In this document: positions 36,787-45,232 of the stretch, piece by piece | Numbering within the stretch: the first letter of the stretch is position 1 | Layout: each line of letters starts with the position of its first letter | Program-made: the position numbers and the translations under genes | Notes under the pieces: model-generated | What the model saw: the letters and a program-made list of their open reading frames with translations, nothing else | Database searches by the model: none | What the model was told of the DNA's origin: nothing | Source of the DNA: Streptomyces abyssomicinicus | GTDB lineage: Bacteria; Actinomycetota; Actinomycetes; Streptomycetales; Streptomycetaceae | Direction of reading: 5' to 3' | Assembly (NCBI RefSeq): GCF_008974245.1 | Contig: NZ_BBZI01000007.1 | Coordinates: forward strand, 391,629-455,628 | Length of the DNA: 64,000 nt

Positions 36787-38511
36787 ATGCCGGTCATCAC
36801 CCGCAAGCAGTACTCCGACCTGTTCGGGCCCACCGTCGGCGACCGCATCCGCCTCGCCGACACCAACCTCGTCATCGAGGTCGAGAAGGACTTCCGCGCC
36901 GGGTCCTACGGCGACGAGGTGGTCTACGGCGGCGGCAAGACCATGCGCGACGGCATGGCCTCGGACCCGCAGGCCACCGCCGCCCAGGGCGCCCTGGACC
37001 TGGTGATCACCAACGTGGTGGTCCTGGACCCGGTGGTCGGCGTGGTCAAGTGCGACATCGGCGTCAAGGACGGGTTCATCGCGGGCATCGGCAAGGCCGG
37101 CAACCCGCAGACGCAGAACGCCGTCGACCCCCGGCTCGTCATCGGCGCCTGTACCGAGGTCATCGCCGGCGAGCACCTGATCGCGACCGCCGGGGCGATG
37201 GACTCGCACGTCCACCTCATCTCCCCGCAGCAGTGCGAGCAGGCGCTCAGCAACGGCATCACCACCCTGTTCGGCGGCGGCACCGGCCCCACGGACGGTT
37301 CCAACGGCACCACCTGTACCCCCGGCCCCTACAACCTCGCCCGGATCCTCCAGGCAGCCGAGGACCTGCCGGTCAACCTCGGCATCATGGGAAAGGGCAA
37401 CGCCAGCCTCCCCGGCGTGCTGGACGAGCAGATCGAGGCGGGCGCGGCCGCACTGAAGGTGCACGAGGACTGGGGCTCCACCCCCGCGGTCATCGACACC
37501 GCGCTCGCCGTGGCCGACCGGCACGACGTCCAGATCGCCATCCACACCGACACCCTCAACGAGGGCGGCTTCTTCGAGGACACCCGTTCCGCGATCGACG
37601 GCCGCACCATCCACACCTTCCACAGCGAGGGCGCGGGCGGCGGGCACGCCCCCGACATCCTGCGGGTGACCGGCGAGGCGAACGTCCTCCCCTCCTCCAC
37701 CAACCCCACCCTGCCGTACACCAAGAACTCCGTGGACGAGCTGCTGGACATGGTGATGGTCTGTCACCACCTCAGCCACGACATCCCCGAGGACGTCGCC
37801 TTCGCGGACAGCCGGGTGCGGGCGGAGACGATCGCCGCCGAGACGGTGCTGCACGACCGCGGCATCATCTCCATGATCTCGTCCGACTCCCAGGCGATGG
37901 GACGCATCGGCGAGTCCGTCACCCGGGCGTTCCAGATCGCGCATGTGTGCAAGGAACAGCTCGGCACGCTGCCCGAGGACACCGACCGCAACGACAACCA
38001 GCGCGTCCTGCGCTACCTCGCCAAGGTCACCATCAACCCCGCCATCGCCAGCGGCATCGCCGATTACGTCGGCTCCCTGGAGGCCGGCAAGCTGGCCGAC
38101 ATCGTGCTGTGGCCGATGCACTCCTTCGGCGCCAAGCCGAAGATGGTGCTCAAGGGCGGCATCGTGTCCTGGGCGCAGATGGGCGACCCCAACGCCTCCC
38201 TGCCGACCCCGCAGCCGGTCTACTACCGGCCCACCTTCGGCCACTACGGCCGCGCCATGCAGGCGACCCACGTCACCTTCATGTCCCAGGCGGGCATCGC
38301 CGCCGGCGTCCCCGAGAAGCTGGGGCTGGAGCGCACCGTCCTGCCGGTGCGCAAGACCCGCACGATCGGCAAGCACAACATGGTCCGCAACGACGTGGTC
38401 CCGGACATCACCGTCGACCCGGAGACCTACCAGGTCACCGTGAACGGCGAGGTCGCCACGATCGCCCCGGCCCAGAAGCTGCCGCTCAACCAGCTCTACT
38501 TCCTGGTCTGA
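36787..38511 (+). CDS. ureC: Urease alpha (catalytic) subunit
   Basis: This 574-residue catalytic subunit hydrolyses urea to ammonia and carbamate at a dinickel centre. The metal site is intact. It has the MDSHVHLISPQQ His pair, the Lys to be carbamylated in LKVHEDWGSTP, His in IAIHTDTLNEGG and in HTFHSEGAGGGHAPD, and Asp in ISSDSQAMGRIGE. The flap with catalytic His is in VCHHLSHDIPEDVAFADSRVR. Length is normal. ATG 36787 follows the ureB stop by one base. Activation needs carbamylation and nickel delivery by UreD, UreF and UreG, encoded next. Confidence 0.99.
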   Translation: MPVITRKQYSDLFGPTVGDRIRLADTNLVIEVEKDFRAGSYGDEVVYGGGKTMRDGMASDPQATAAQGALDLVITNVVVLDPVVGVVKCDIGVKDGFIAGIGKAGNPQTQNAVDPRLVIGACTEVIAGEHLIATAGAMDSHVHLISPQQCEQALSNGITTLFGGGTGPTDGSNGTTCTPGPYNLARILQAAEDLPVNLGIMGKGNASLPGVLDEQIEAGAAALKVHEDWGSTPAVIDTALAVADRHDVQIAIHTDTLNEGGFFEDTRSAIDGRTIHTFHSEGAGGGHAPDILRVTGEANVLPSSTNPTLPYTKNSVDELLDMVMVCHHLSHDIPEDVAFADSRVRAETIAAETVLHDRGIISMISSDSQAMGRIGESVTRAFQIAHVCKEQLGTLPEDTDRNDNQRVLRYLAKVTINPAIASGIADYVGSLEAGKLADIVLWPMHSFGAKPKMVLKGGIVSWAQMGDPNASLPTPQPVYYRPTFGHYGRAMQATHVTFMSQAGIAAGVPEKLGLERTVLPVRKTRTIGKHNMVRNDVVPDITVDPETYQVTVNGEVATIAPAQKLPLNQLYFLV

Positions 38512-38514
38512 GGC

Positions 38515-39261
38515 GTGTACCGGGAGGAGACGGCCGCCGGCAAGGCGGCGGCCCGGGCGGAGGGCGGGCGGACGACGGAGCTGGACCGCCTCCTGGTCAG
38601 CCTCCAGCTGACCGACTCGGCGTTCCCCAGCGGCTTCTACACGCTGTCACACGGACTGGAGGGCTTCGCGCAGGCGGGGGCGGTGGACGCCGGCTCGCTG
38701 CCCGCGCTGCTCCACGACCTCCTCCGCCACGGGGTGGGCCCCGCGGACGCCACCGCGCTCGCGCTCGCCCACCGGGCGGCGACCGCGGAGGACTGGGAGA
38801 CGGTGGCCGCGGTCGACAGACGGCTGTACGCCACCAAGCTCAACCGCGAGATGCGCCAGGCCGCCACCCGCACCGGCCGGCAGCTGCTCGACCTGGCGGC
38901 CGAGGTGTTCGGGGCGGACGGCATCGCCCGCCACCTGCGGGCGGTGACCGACCGCCGGGTCCCCGGCACCCAGGCCGTGGCCGCCGGCGTGGTCTACGCG
39001 GCGAGCGGGGTCCCGGCCCGCCAGGCCGTCGCCTCGGACCTGTTCGCCTTCTGCGCGAGCTTCGCCGGCGCCGCGCTGCGGCTGCGGCTGACGGACCACC
39101 GGCGGGCCCAGTCCCTGCTGCGGGAGGCGGCCCCCGTGATCGTGGAGACCACGCACGCGGCACTCACCCGCGAACTCGCCGACCTCGGCGCGACCACCTT
39201 CGCGGCGGACGTCATGTCCGCCCGGCACGAGCGGGCGGAGGCCCGCCTGTTCGCGACCTGA
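38515..39261 (+). CDS. ureF: Urease accessory protein UreF
   Basis: This 248-residue accessory factor forms the UreD-UreF-UreG complex that controls GTP-dependent nickel transfer into apo-urease. Family features are LQLTDSAFPSGFYTLSHGLEGF, a helical middle, and a C terminus with SARHERAEARLF resembling the conserved MRHE tail. The first 25 residues are extra and charged. GTG 38515 lies only three bases after the ureC stop with no strong ribosome-binding site, so reinitiation from ureC is likely. Confidence 0.95.
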   Translation: MYREETAAGKAAARAEGGRTTELDRLLVSLQLTDSAFPSGFYTLSHGLEGFAQAGAVDAGSLPALLHDLLRHGVGPADATALALAHRAATAEDWETVAAVDRRLYATKLNREMRQAATRTGRQLLDLAAEVFGADGIARHLRAVTDRRVPGTQAVAAGVVYAASGVPARQAVASDLFAFCASFAGAALRLRLTDHRRAQSLLREAAPVIVETTHAALTRELADLGATTFAADVMSARHERAEARLFAT

Positions 39262-39302
39262 CCGGCCGCCCTGCACGGCGTCCGCACCGGAAAGGAAAGA
39301 CC

Positions 39303-39923
39303 ATGCGAGACAACGTCCTGCGCGTCGGGATCGGCGGCCCCGTCGGCTCCGGCAAGACGGCCCTGATCGAGGCCTTGGTGCCCGTCCTGATCGCGGGGGG
39401 CAGGCGGCCGGCGGTCATCACCAACGACATCTACACCCAGGAGGACGCCCAGCACGTCCGCCGGACGCTCCAGGGGGTCCTCGACGGCGACCGCGTCGTG
39501 GGCGTCGAGACCGGGGCGTGCCCCCACACCGCCGTCCGCGACGACCCCACGATGAACCTGGCCGCCGGGGCCGAGATGCTCGAACGCCACCCCGACGTCG
39601 ACGTCCTCCTCTACGAGAGCGGCGGCGACAACCTCACCCTCACCTTCAGCCCGGCGCTGGTCGACCTCTTCGTCTTCGTGCTGGACACCGCGGAGGGGGA
39701 GAAGATGCCGCGCAAGCGGGGGCCCGGCATCACCGACTCCGACCTGCTGGTGATCAACAAGGTGGACATCGCCCCCTACGTGCGGACCGACCTCGGCGTG
39801 ATGGAGGCCGACGCGCACCGGGTGCGGGGCGACGGGCCGGTGGTGCTGACCGACTGCCTGACGGGACAGGGGGTCGACGAGGTGGCCGCCTTCCTCGAAG
39901 CCCGGCACAAGGTCCTGACCTGA
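39303..39923 (+). CDS. ureG: Urease accessory GTPase UreG
   Basis: This 206-residue SIMIBI GTPase powers nickel insertion. It shows the P-loop GGPVGSGKTALIEAL, the Ni-binding Cys-Pro-His in GVETGACPHTAVRDD, ESGGDNL, and the NKVD guanine-specificity motif. It lacks the His-rich N-terminal extension found in some UreG proteins and begins directly at the core. That leaves nickel storage in this operon to the His-rich CbiX-like protein. The start has AAGGAAAG upstream, and ureD follows after a single base. Confidence 0.98.
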   Translation: MRDNVLRVGIGGPVGSGKTALIEALVPVLIAGGRRPAVITNDIYTQEDAQHVRRTLQGVLDGDRVVGVETGACPHTAVRDDPTMNLAAGAEMLERHPDVDVLLYESGGDNLTLTFSPALVDLFVFVLDTAEGEKMPRKRGPGITDSDLLVINKVDIAPYVRTDLGVMEADAHRVRGDGPVVLTDCLTGQGVDEVAAFLEARHKVLT

Positions 39924-39924
39924 G

Positions 39925-40866
39925 ATGACGGCCACCCACGACCGGCTCGCGCCGGAACACTACGAACCGGTCCGGCTCCCGCCCGAGACGGCTGCGTTCG
40001 CCTCCGTGCCCCGAACCCTCGCACCCGGCTCGCCGGCCAAGGTGGGGATCCTCGACCTCGGGTACGCGCGGCGCGGCGACCGGACCGAACTGGTCGCGCG
40101 GTACCAGAAGTCGCCGCTGCAGATCATGCGCCCGCTCTACGTCGACCCGGCGATGCCCGGCATGGCGTTCACCTACGTGATGGCCACGGGCGGGGGGATC
40201 GCCCAGGCCGACCGCTACCGCCAGGACCTGCGGTGCGGCCCGGACACCCAGGCCCTCTTCACCACCCAGGCGGCCACCAAGGTCTACCGGATGGAGGACG
40301 ACTACGCGACGCAGCGCGTCCACCTCACCGCGGAGGAGGGCGCCTACGTCGAGTACCTGCCCGACCCCGTCATCCCGTTCCGCGGCTCGCGCTTCCACCA
40401 GGGTGTCGAGCTGACGGTGCACGAGGGCGCCACGGTGGTCTACGCGGAGACGTTCACCGCCGGGCGGCTCGCGCGCGGCGAACGGCACGAGTACACGGTG
40501 CTCACCAACGACCTGGAGATCCGCCGCCCCGACGGGAGGCCGCTGGCCGTGGACACCCTGCGGCTGCGGCCCGGCCTGCCGGGCGGGGTGACCGGGCCGG
40601 GCGTGTTCGCCGGGCACGACCACGTCGCCACGCTCTACGTGATCAGCTCCCTGCGCCCCGCCGCGGAGCTCGCCGACGCCCTGCACCGGTCCGTGGAGTC
40701 CCGTGCGGTGCTCCACGGGGCGAGCGTGCTGCCGGACGACTGCGGGGCCTGGGTGCGCGTGCTCGGCCAGGACCAGCCCAGGGTCGCCGAGGCGGTCCGG
40801 GCCGGGTGGGACGCCGTCCGGCGGCTGCTCACCGGCCACCCGGCCCCCGACCTGCGCAAGCCGTGA
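39925..40866 (+). CDS. ureD: Urease accessory protein UreD (UreH)
   Basis: This 313-residue accessory protein binds apo-urease and forms the nickel tunnel to the active site with UreF. Family segments seen are KSPLQIMRPLYVDP, ATGGGIAQADRYRQDLRCGP, TTQAATKVYRMEDDYATQ, VEYLPDPVIPFRGSRFHQ and FTAGRLARGE. Length is in the family range. It starts one base after the ureG stop. With ureF and ureG it completes the minimal maturation set apart from ureE. Confidence 0.96.
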   Translation: MTATHDRLAPEHYEPVRLPPETAAFASVPRTLAPGSPAKVGILDLGYARRGDRTELVARYQKSPLQIMRPLYVDPAMPGMAFTYVMATGGGIAQADRYRQDLRCGPDTQALFTTQAATKVYRMEDDYATQRVHLTAEEGAYVEYLPDPVIPFRGSRFHQGVELTVHEGATVVYAETFTAGRLARGERHEYTVLTNDLEIRRPDGRPLAVDTLRLRPGLPGGVTGPGVFAGHDHVATLYVISSLRPAAELADALHRSVESRAVLHGASVLPDDCGAWVRVLGQDQPRVAEAVRAGWDAVRRLLTGHPAPDLRKP

Positions 40867-40902
40867 CGCCCGCCCCCCGTCAGCCATGAGGAGACCACGT
40901 TC

Positions 40903-42246
40903 ATGACCACCGTCCTCGCCGCCATGCCACCGGCGTACGACTCGGGCGACACCGCCTGGATGCTGGCGGCGACCGCCATGGTGCTGCTGATGACGCCCGC
41001 CCTGGCCTTCTTCTACGGCGGCATGGTGCGCACCAAGCACATCCTGGTGATGCTCAAGATGAGCTTCGCCTCGCTGTGCTTCGTCACCATCGCCTGGTAC
41101 CTGATCGGGTACAGCCTCGCCTTCGGCCCGGACGTCGGCGGGGTGGGTCTCATCGGGAACCTGGACCACGCCTTCCTCCGCGGCATCGGGCCGGAAACCC
41201 TCACCGACTCCTTCCCCACCTACATCTACGCCACCTTCCAGATGGGTTTCGCCATCGTCACGGTGGCGCTCATCAGCGGATCCATCGCCGGCCGGGCCTC
41301 CATGCGGGGCTGGCTGGTGTTCTCCGTGCTGTGGCTGCTGATCGTGTACGTGCCCATCGCGCACTGGGTCTTCGACACGGAGAACGGGTGGATCTCGGCC
41401 CACCTGGGCGCCCTGGACTTCGCCGGAGGCCTGCCCGTGGAACTCAACTCGGGCATCGCCGGGCTCGCCGCGGCGCTGGTCATCAGGGGGCCCGCCGACT
41501 TCCGGCGCAAGGAGCCGCGCCCAAGCAACATCCCGCTGGTCATGATCGGCGTGGCGCTCCTGTGGTTCGGCTGGCTGGCCTTCAACGCCGGTTCGGCGCT
41601 CCGCGACACCGGCACCGCCGCCACCGCCTTCATCAACACCCAGCTCGCGGCGGCGGGCGCGATGGTCACCTGGCCGCTCGTGGAGTACGCGCGGACCAGG
41701 AAGGTCACCATGATGGGCGTCGGTTCCTCCGCGGTGGCGGGCATGGTGGCCATCACCCCCGCGTGCGGCGAGATCGACCCCACGGGCGCGCTGATCACCG
41801 GCCTGGTGACCGGCGCGTTCTGCGCCTGGGCCGTCACCCTCAAGTACCGCCTGAACGTCGACGACACCCTCGACGTGGTCGGCGTCCACGGCGCCGGCGG
41901 ATTCGTCGGACTGCTGATGGTGGGCCTGTTCGCCACCCGCGACGTCAGCGGCAAGGAGGGCCTCTTCTACGGCGGCGGGCTCTCCCTGCTCTGGAGGCAG
42001 GTCGTCGCCATCCTCGCCGTCGCCGCCTTCTCGTTCGTCCTCACCTGGCTCATCGCGAAGGCCGTCGACAAGGTCGTCGGCTTCTCCGAGAAGGAGGAGT
42101 ACGCCGCGGTGCCCGGTGAGGACGACGAACGTGCCTACGACATCCGCACCGTCACCGAGCTGGAGCCCACGGCCGACGGCCGGGGCCTCGACAAGGAGAC
42201 GCTGGCGCAGATCCAGCAGCTCCTGCGGTCGCACCGGGACCGCTAG
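40903..42246 (+). CDS. amt: Ammonium transporter Amt with His-to-Glu change in pore
   Basis: This 447-residue Amt/Mep/Rh channel has eleven hydrophobic segments. Core motifs are present: MTPALAFFYGGMVR, FQMGFAIVTVALISG, and GVHGAGGFVG, which carries the second pore His (H328). At the position of the first pore His the protein has Glu180 (LPVELNSG, codon 41440-41442), as in fungal Mep1/Mep3 types. The C-terminal tail is long and charged (FSEKEEYAAVPGEDDERAY). No glnK gene adjoins it. It follows ureD by 36 bp with AGGAG before the ATG. It probably recovers or moves ammonium produced from urea. Confidence 0.95.
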   Translation: MTTVLAAMPPAYDSGDTAWMLAATAMVLLMTPALAFFYGGMVRTKHILVMLKMSFASLCFVTIAWYLIGYSLAFGPDVGGVGLIGNLDHAFLRGIGPETLTDSFPTYIYATFQMGFAIVTVALISGSIAGRASMRGWLVFSVLWLLIVYVPIAHWVFDTENGWISAHLGALDFAGGLPVELNSGIAGLAAALVIRGPADFRRKEPRPSNIPLVMIGVALLWFGWLAFNAGSALRDTGTAATAFINTQLAAAGAMVTWPLVEYARTRKVTMMGVGSSAVAGMVAITPACGEIDPTGALITGLVTGAFCAWAVTLKYRLNVDDTLDVVGVHGAGGFVGLLMVGLFATRDVSGKEGLFYGGGLSLLWRQVVAILAVAAFSFVLTWLIAKAVDKVVGFSEKEEYAAVPGEDDERAYDIRTVTELEPTADGRGLDKETLAQIQQLLRSHRDR

Positions 42247-42270
42247 GGAGCCCGGTACGACCGCACCCGG

Positions 42271-42954
42271 TCAGTAGGAGAGCGCGTCCTCGGCGGTGGT
42301 GAGGAAGCTGGTGACCAGCATGTCGTTGACCGTGACGGGGCCGTCGCCGACCGGCAGCGTGGCGGGCGTCTCGGCGGCGGTGAGGGCGACCTCCACCTTG
42401 TCGGCGCTCTTGCCGCCCGCGTCGTCCCCGCGCGAGAACCGGATCCCGGCGTACGCACGCCCGCCGGGCTCCACGATCCGGTCCGTGTCCTCGGGGCCCA
42501 CGTGCTCGGCGGCGCCGTCGAGGCCCGGGATGGTGATCACCAGCTCGTTCACCGGGAGCAGGCAGGGAGCGCCGCCCTTGTTCACCGCGGTCAGCAGCGC
42601 GTGGTGGGCGGGCTTGGAGGCGACGGTGACGGTGTAGGCCATGTCGTGCGTCTCGCACATGCCTACGCCCCCGTCCTGGTCGTCGTCGGATCCGGCCTTC
42701 GACGGCGGCGGGGTGCCGTCGCCGTCGTCCGGGGAGCCTCCGGGGGTGCTGCTGCCGCCGCCGTCGCCCGGGCCGGCCGTCGAGGGCGTGGCGGAGGGCT
42801 CGCCGGTGCCCGCCGGGGACGGGGCGGCCGACGTGGCGGGGGTTCCCGTGTCCTTGCCGGCGTCGCCACCGCCGCACGCGGTCAGCAGGAGGGCGCCGAG
42901 CGAGAGGGCGGCCAGTGCGGCGGCGGTACGGCGTGGGCGAAGTGCGCGGTCCAT
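42271..42954 (-). CDS. DUF4232-like lipoprotein
   Basis: This 227-residue lipoprotein has a positively charged start, a hydrophobic stretch and the lipobox LLTAC with Cys27. A Gly/Ser/Pro/Asp-rich linker runs to about residue 95. The C-terminal domain has paired Cys (MCETHDMAYTVT and GGAPCLLPVNE), the layout of the actinobacterial DUF4232 domain. Function is unknown and the protein is presumably displayed on the outer face of the membrane. The start has a GGGGGGA site upstream. It is convergent with amt, with 24 bp between the stops. Confidence 0.85.
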   Translation of the reverse strand: MDRALRPRRTAAALAALSLGALLLTACGGGDAGKDTGTPATSAAPSPAGTGEPSATPSTAGPGDGGGSSTPGGSPDDGDGTPPPSKAGSDDDQDGGVGMCETHDMAYTVTVASKPAHHALLTAVNKGGAPCLLPVNELVITIPGLDGAAEHVGPEDTDRIVEPGGRAYAGIRFSRGDDAGGKSADKVEVALTAAETPATLPVGDGPVTVNDMLVTSFLTTAEDALSY

Positions 42955-43075
42955 GAGAATTCCCCCCAGGTGTCTGCGTGTACTGGTGAGGGTGCCCCAC
43001 CCGGGCGGCGCCCGTACCCGCCCGTGCCGGGCCGGGGCCGTTCGCGGTCACGTTCGTGACACAGACACGACGGTT

Positions 43076-43426
43076 GTGACCCGGCGGGCCGGCGACCTGC
43101 GGGCCGTCGCCCGCCGCGCCGCTCACGGCGACCCGCACGCCACGGCCGCCATCACCCTCGGCGCCCGCGCGGCCGGCCGGGCCCCGGGCGGACTCGCCGA
43201 CGCGCTCGGCCCGCACCGGGTCGTCGTCGCGGGCGGCGTGCCGCTCATCGGCGCCCTGCACCAGGACGCCCTGTGCGCCGCGTTCGCCGGCGAACTCGTG
43301 CAGCCACTGCGCAGGTTGCGCCCCACCGCACCGCGGGACGGACCCGACCCGGCGGTCCTCGGCGCCGCCGCGCCGACCCGCACCTCGCCCCAGCGCCCTC
43401 CCCACACCACCGGAGCACAGCGATGA
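43076..43426 (+). pseudogene. C-terminal remnant of a ROK-family sugar kinase (NanK-like)
   Basis: About 105 codons resemble the end of a ROK kinase: a helical stretch with GDPHATAAITLGARAAGRAPGG-like residues, then PHRVVVAGGV, matching the ROK VVxGGG strand, and a terminal VLGAA. The N-terminal ATP-binding and zinc-motif portions are absent; upstream sequence is intergenic or antisense to the lipoprotein gene. Its stop overlaps the start of a NanE fragment (ATGA). That is consistent with an original kinase-epimerase operon for N-acetylmannosamine. Whether any product is made is doubtful. Confidence 0.55.
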
Positions 43427-43770
43427 CCCCGCCGCCGATCCCGCAGCAGCCCATGGCCGACCTCCAAGGGCGGGAGGCCGCAGCCCAGGGCGCCGACCTG
43501 GTGTCGACGACCCTGTCCGGCTACGTCCCCGGCTCCCCGCGGCAGGTGGCGCCCGACCTGGCCCTCGTCGCGGACCTGGCCGCCGCGATCGACGTGCCCG
43601 TGGTCGCCGGGGGGCGGATCGCCACACCGGCGCAGGCCGCCGCAGCCCTGGCCGTGGGCGCGGCGAGCGTCGTCGTGGGCTCCGCCATCACCGCGCCCAC
43701 CGCGCCGACCCGGCTCTTCACCCGAGGCGCTCCCCGGCTGACCGGCCGTCACGCGGGCCGTCGACCGTGA
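43423..43770 (+). pseudogene. C-terminal half of N-acetylmannosamine-6-phosphate 2-epimerase (NanE)
   Basis: This 115-codon ORF is similar to only the second half of NanE: MADLQGREAAAQGADLVSTT, LSGYVPGSP, PDLALVADLAAAIDVPVVAGGRI, and AVGAASVVVGSAIT. NanE is normally about 230 residues, and the first half of the TIM barrel is missing. The ORF joins MTPPPIPQQP directly to the barrel middle, suggesting an internal deletion. The end has drifted (RLTGRHAGRRP) and overlaps the 3' end of the convergent MerR gene by 22 bp. Confidence 0.7.
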
Positions 43771-44636
43771 CCGGGGCTGGGGCCGTGACCGGGGCCCGGG
43801 CCTGGGTCGGGGTCGGAGCCGGGGGCGAGCAGCCACGCGACGAGGGTGCGCCACTCGTCCGGCCGGTCGGTGTCACGCGGACCGACGAGATAGACCTCCT
43901 CGACGAGGGCGTCCGGGCGCAAGCCGTTGCGGGCGGCGAAGGACCCCACCGCGGCGTAGGTGAGGTCGAGATCGTCGTGCGGACCGCAGTGGGTGGCGAC
44001 CGCGGCGGTCCGCCGCGGCAGCCGGAGCTCGCGCACGGTGGCCGGTGCTCCCGGTCGCAGCGGCGGCTCCGCCGGGAGGTACACGGTGGCGCGGCCGTGA
44101 CCCTCGGTGAACAGCCGGTGCTCGTACCGGCCGCCCGGCGGGGACACCGGCCGGCGGCCGGCCGCCGCGTCCAGATCACGCATCGCGTCGCCGTACCAGC
44201 TCAGGTCCGCGCCGGGCGGCACGTCGACGGACACGGCGAGGACGAGCCGTGGCGGCAGGTCCTCCAGGGCGACCGCCCGTCCGGCGTCCGGGTCGAGGAG
44301 TTCCCGGAGCGCCTCGACCGCGCGCCGGGTGCGGCCGAGCCGGTCCTCGAGCCGCCGCAGGTGGGCGACGACGACCTCCTGCGCCGCGCCGTCGTCCGGT
44401 TCGCCTGCGGACCCGGCCTCGATGAAACGCCGCAGATCCGCCAGCGGCAGGTCGAGCTCGCGGAACCGCCTGATGGCCAGGGCCGGCCGGACCTGCTCCG
44501 GCGCGTAGTAGCGGTAGCCCGAGACCGGGTCGACCTCCGCCGGGACGAGCAGGTCCTGCTCGTGGTAACGGCGCAACGCGCGGATGCTCAGGTGCGTGAT
44601 CCGGGAGAACTCCCCGATGGTCAGCCGCTCGGTCAC
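43749..44636 (-). CDS. MerR-family regulator with GyrI-like effector domain
   Basis: This 295-residue regulator has an N-terminal MerR winged helix (TIGEFSRITHLSIRALRRYH, GYRYYAPEQ), a coiled-coil helix at about residues 70-115, and a C-terminal GyrI/BltR-like ligand-binding domain. The final Pro/Gly/His-rich tail is probably disordered. Such proteins sense cationic or amphipathic small molecules and twist promoters with over-long spacers. It lies 50 bp downstream of the SnoaL-like gene on the same strand. The promoter of that pair has the expected 19-bp spacer. GTG 44636 was chosen because the helix-turn-helix begins five codons later. Confidence 0.88.
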   Translation of the reverse strand: MTERLTIGEFSRITHLSIRALRRYHEQDLLVPAEVDPVSGYRYYAPEQVRPALAIRRFRELDLPLADLRRFIEAGSAGEPDDGAAQEVVVAHLRRLEDRLGRTRRAVEALRELLDPDAGRAVALEDLPPRLVLAVSVDVPPGADLSWYGDAMRDLDAAAGRRPVSPPGGRYEHRLFTEGHGRATVYLPAEPPLRPGAPATVRELRLPRRTAAVATHCGPHDDLDLTYAAVGSFAARNGLRPDALVEEVYLVGPRDTDRPDEWRTLVAWLLAPGSDPDPGPGPGHGPSPGHGRRPA

Positions 44637-44686
44637 GATTCGCTCCCGGTGGTCACGTGTGCGCGCCGGCAACGGTGCGGAACCCG

Positions 44687-45010
44687 CTACCGGACGGTGA
44701 TCTCCAACAGGACGATCTTCCCCCGCCCGTCCCTCTCGAAGGCGAAACGCAGGTCGAGGGGACTGCCGGGGAAGTCCCCGCAGATCTCCGCGACGGCCTG
44801 GCAGGCGGCGGCCGTGCCCGTGACCTCGCGGAGGGCGTGGCGCACGGAGGGCACCGAGGCCCGCCAGCGGCGTACCGCCGGGAGCCCGCGGTGGCTGTGA
44901 CCGTCGTCGTGCACGACGGCCTCGTCGGCGAAGAGCGCGAGGTACCGCTCGTGGTCCTCGGCGCTCGCCGCGGCGACGTAGTCCTCGGCGAATCTCCGGA
45001 CGTCCTGCAT
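44687..45010 (-). CDS. SnoaL-like / NTF2-fold protein
   Basis: This 107-residue protein has the NTF2-like pattern: an N-terminal helix with FAEDYVAAASAEDHERYLALFADEAVVHDDG, a middle helix, and C-terminal beta strands ending DLRFAFERDGRGKIVLLEI. Family members are small polyketide cyclases, isomerases or ligand-binding proteins; no specific reaction can be named. It is the first gene of a two-gene operon with the MerR regulator and is its likely target. The ATG has GGAGA at good spacing. Confidence 0.8.
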   Translation of the reverse strand: MQDVRRFAEDYVAAASAEDHERYLALFADEAVVHDDGHSHRGLPAVRRWRASVPSVRHALREVTGTAAACQAVAEICGDFPGSPLDLRFAFERDGRGKIVLLEITVR

Positions 45011-45082
45011 GGTCTTCTCCTCGTGCGGTGTGCGGTGTGGGGTGTGGGGTGGTGAGGTGCGCTGTGGCTGCCCCCGGCACCG

Positions 45083-45113
45083 ACCCTGAACCCTCCCTCG
45101 GGGGGAGACTCAA
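45083..45113 (-). promoter_or_regulatory. MerR-type promoter with 19-bp spacer
   Basis: Reading the minus strand, -35 TTGAGT (45108-45113) and -10-like CAGGGT (45083-45088) are exactly 19 bp apart. The spacer contains an inverted repeat with CTCCC/GGGAG arms (45093-45107). This over-long, palindromic spacer is the hallmark of MerR-controlled promoters. It lies about 70 bp before the SnoaL-like gene. Confidence 0.55.
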
Positions 45114-45189
45114 GTCCGACCACCCCCGTACGCCTCGCCCGCCACGGCAGTCTTGACGTACGCACGACAAAGGTGGTGGCCTGAGGGGA

Positions 45190-45207
45190 CATGGGAGCGC
45201 TCCCATG
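45190..45207. promoter_or_regulatory. CebR-type operator
   Basis: The perfect palindrome CATGGGAGCGCTCCCATG contains the 14-bp TGGGAGCGCTCCCA box known for CebR, the cello-oligosaccharide-responsive repressor of Streptomyces. It lies 25 bp before the esterase ATG and downstream of a TTGACG -35-like element (45153-45158), a position suited to repression. Confidence 0.85.
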
Positions 45208-45232
45208 CCCCCCTCTCGAGAAGGGACCACCG

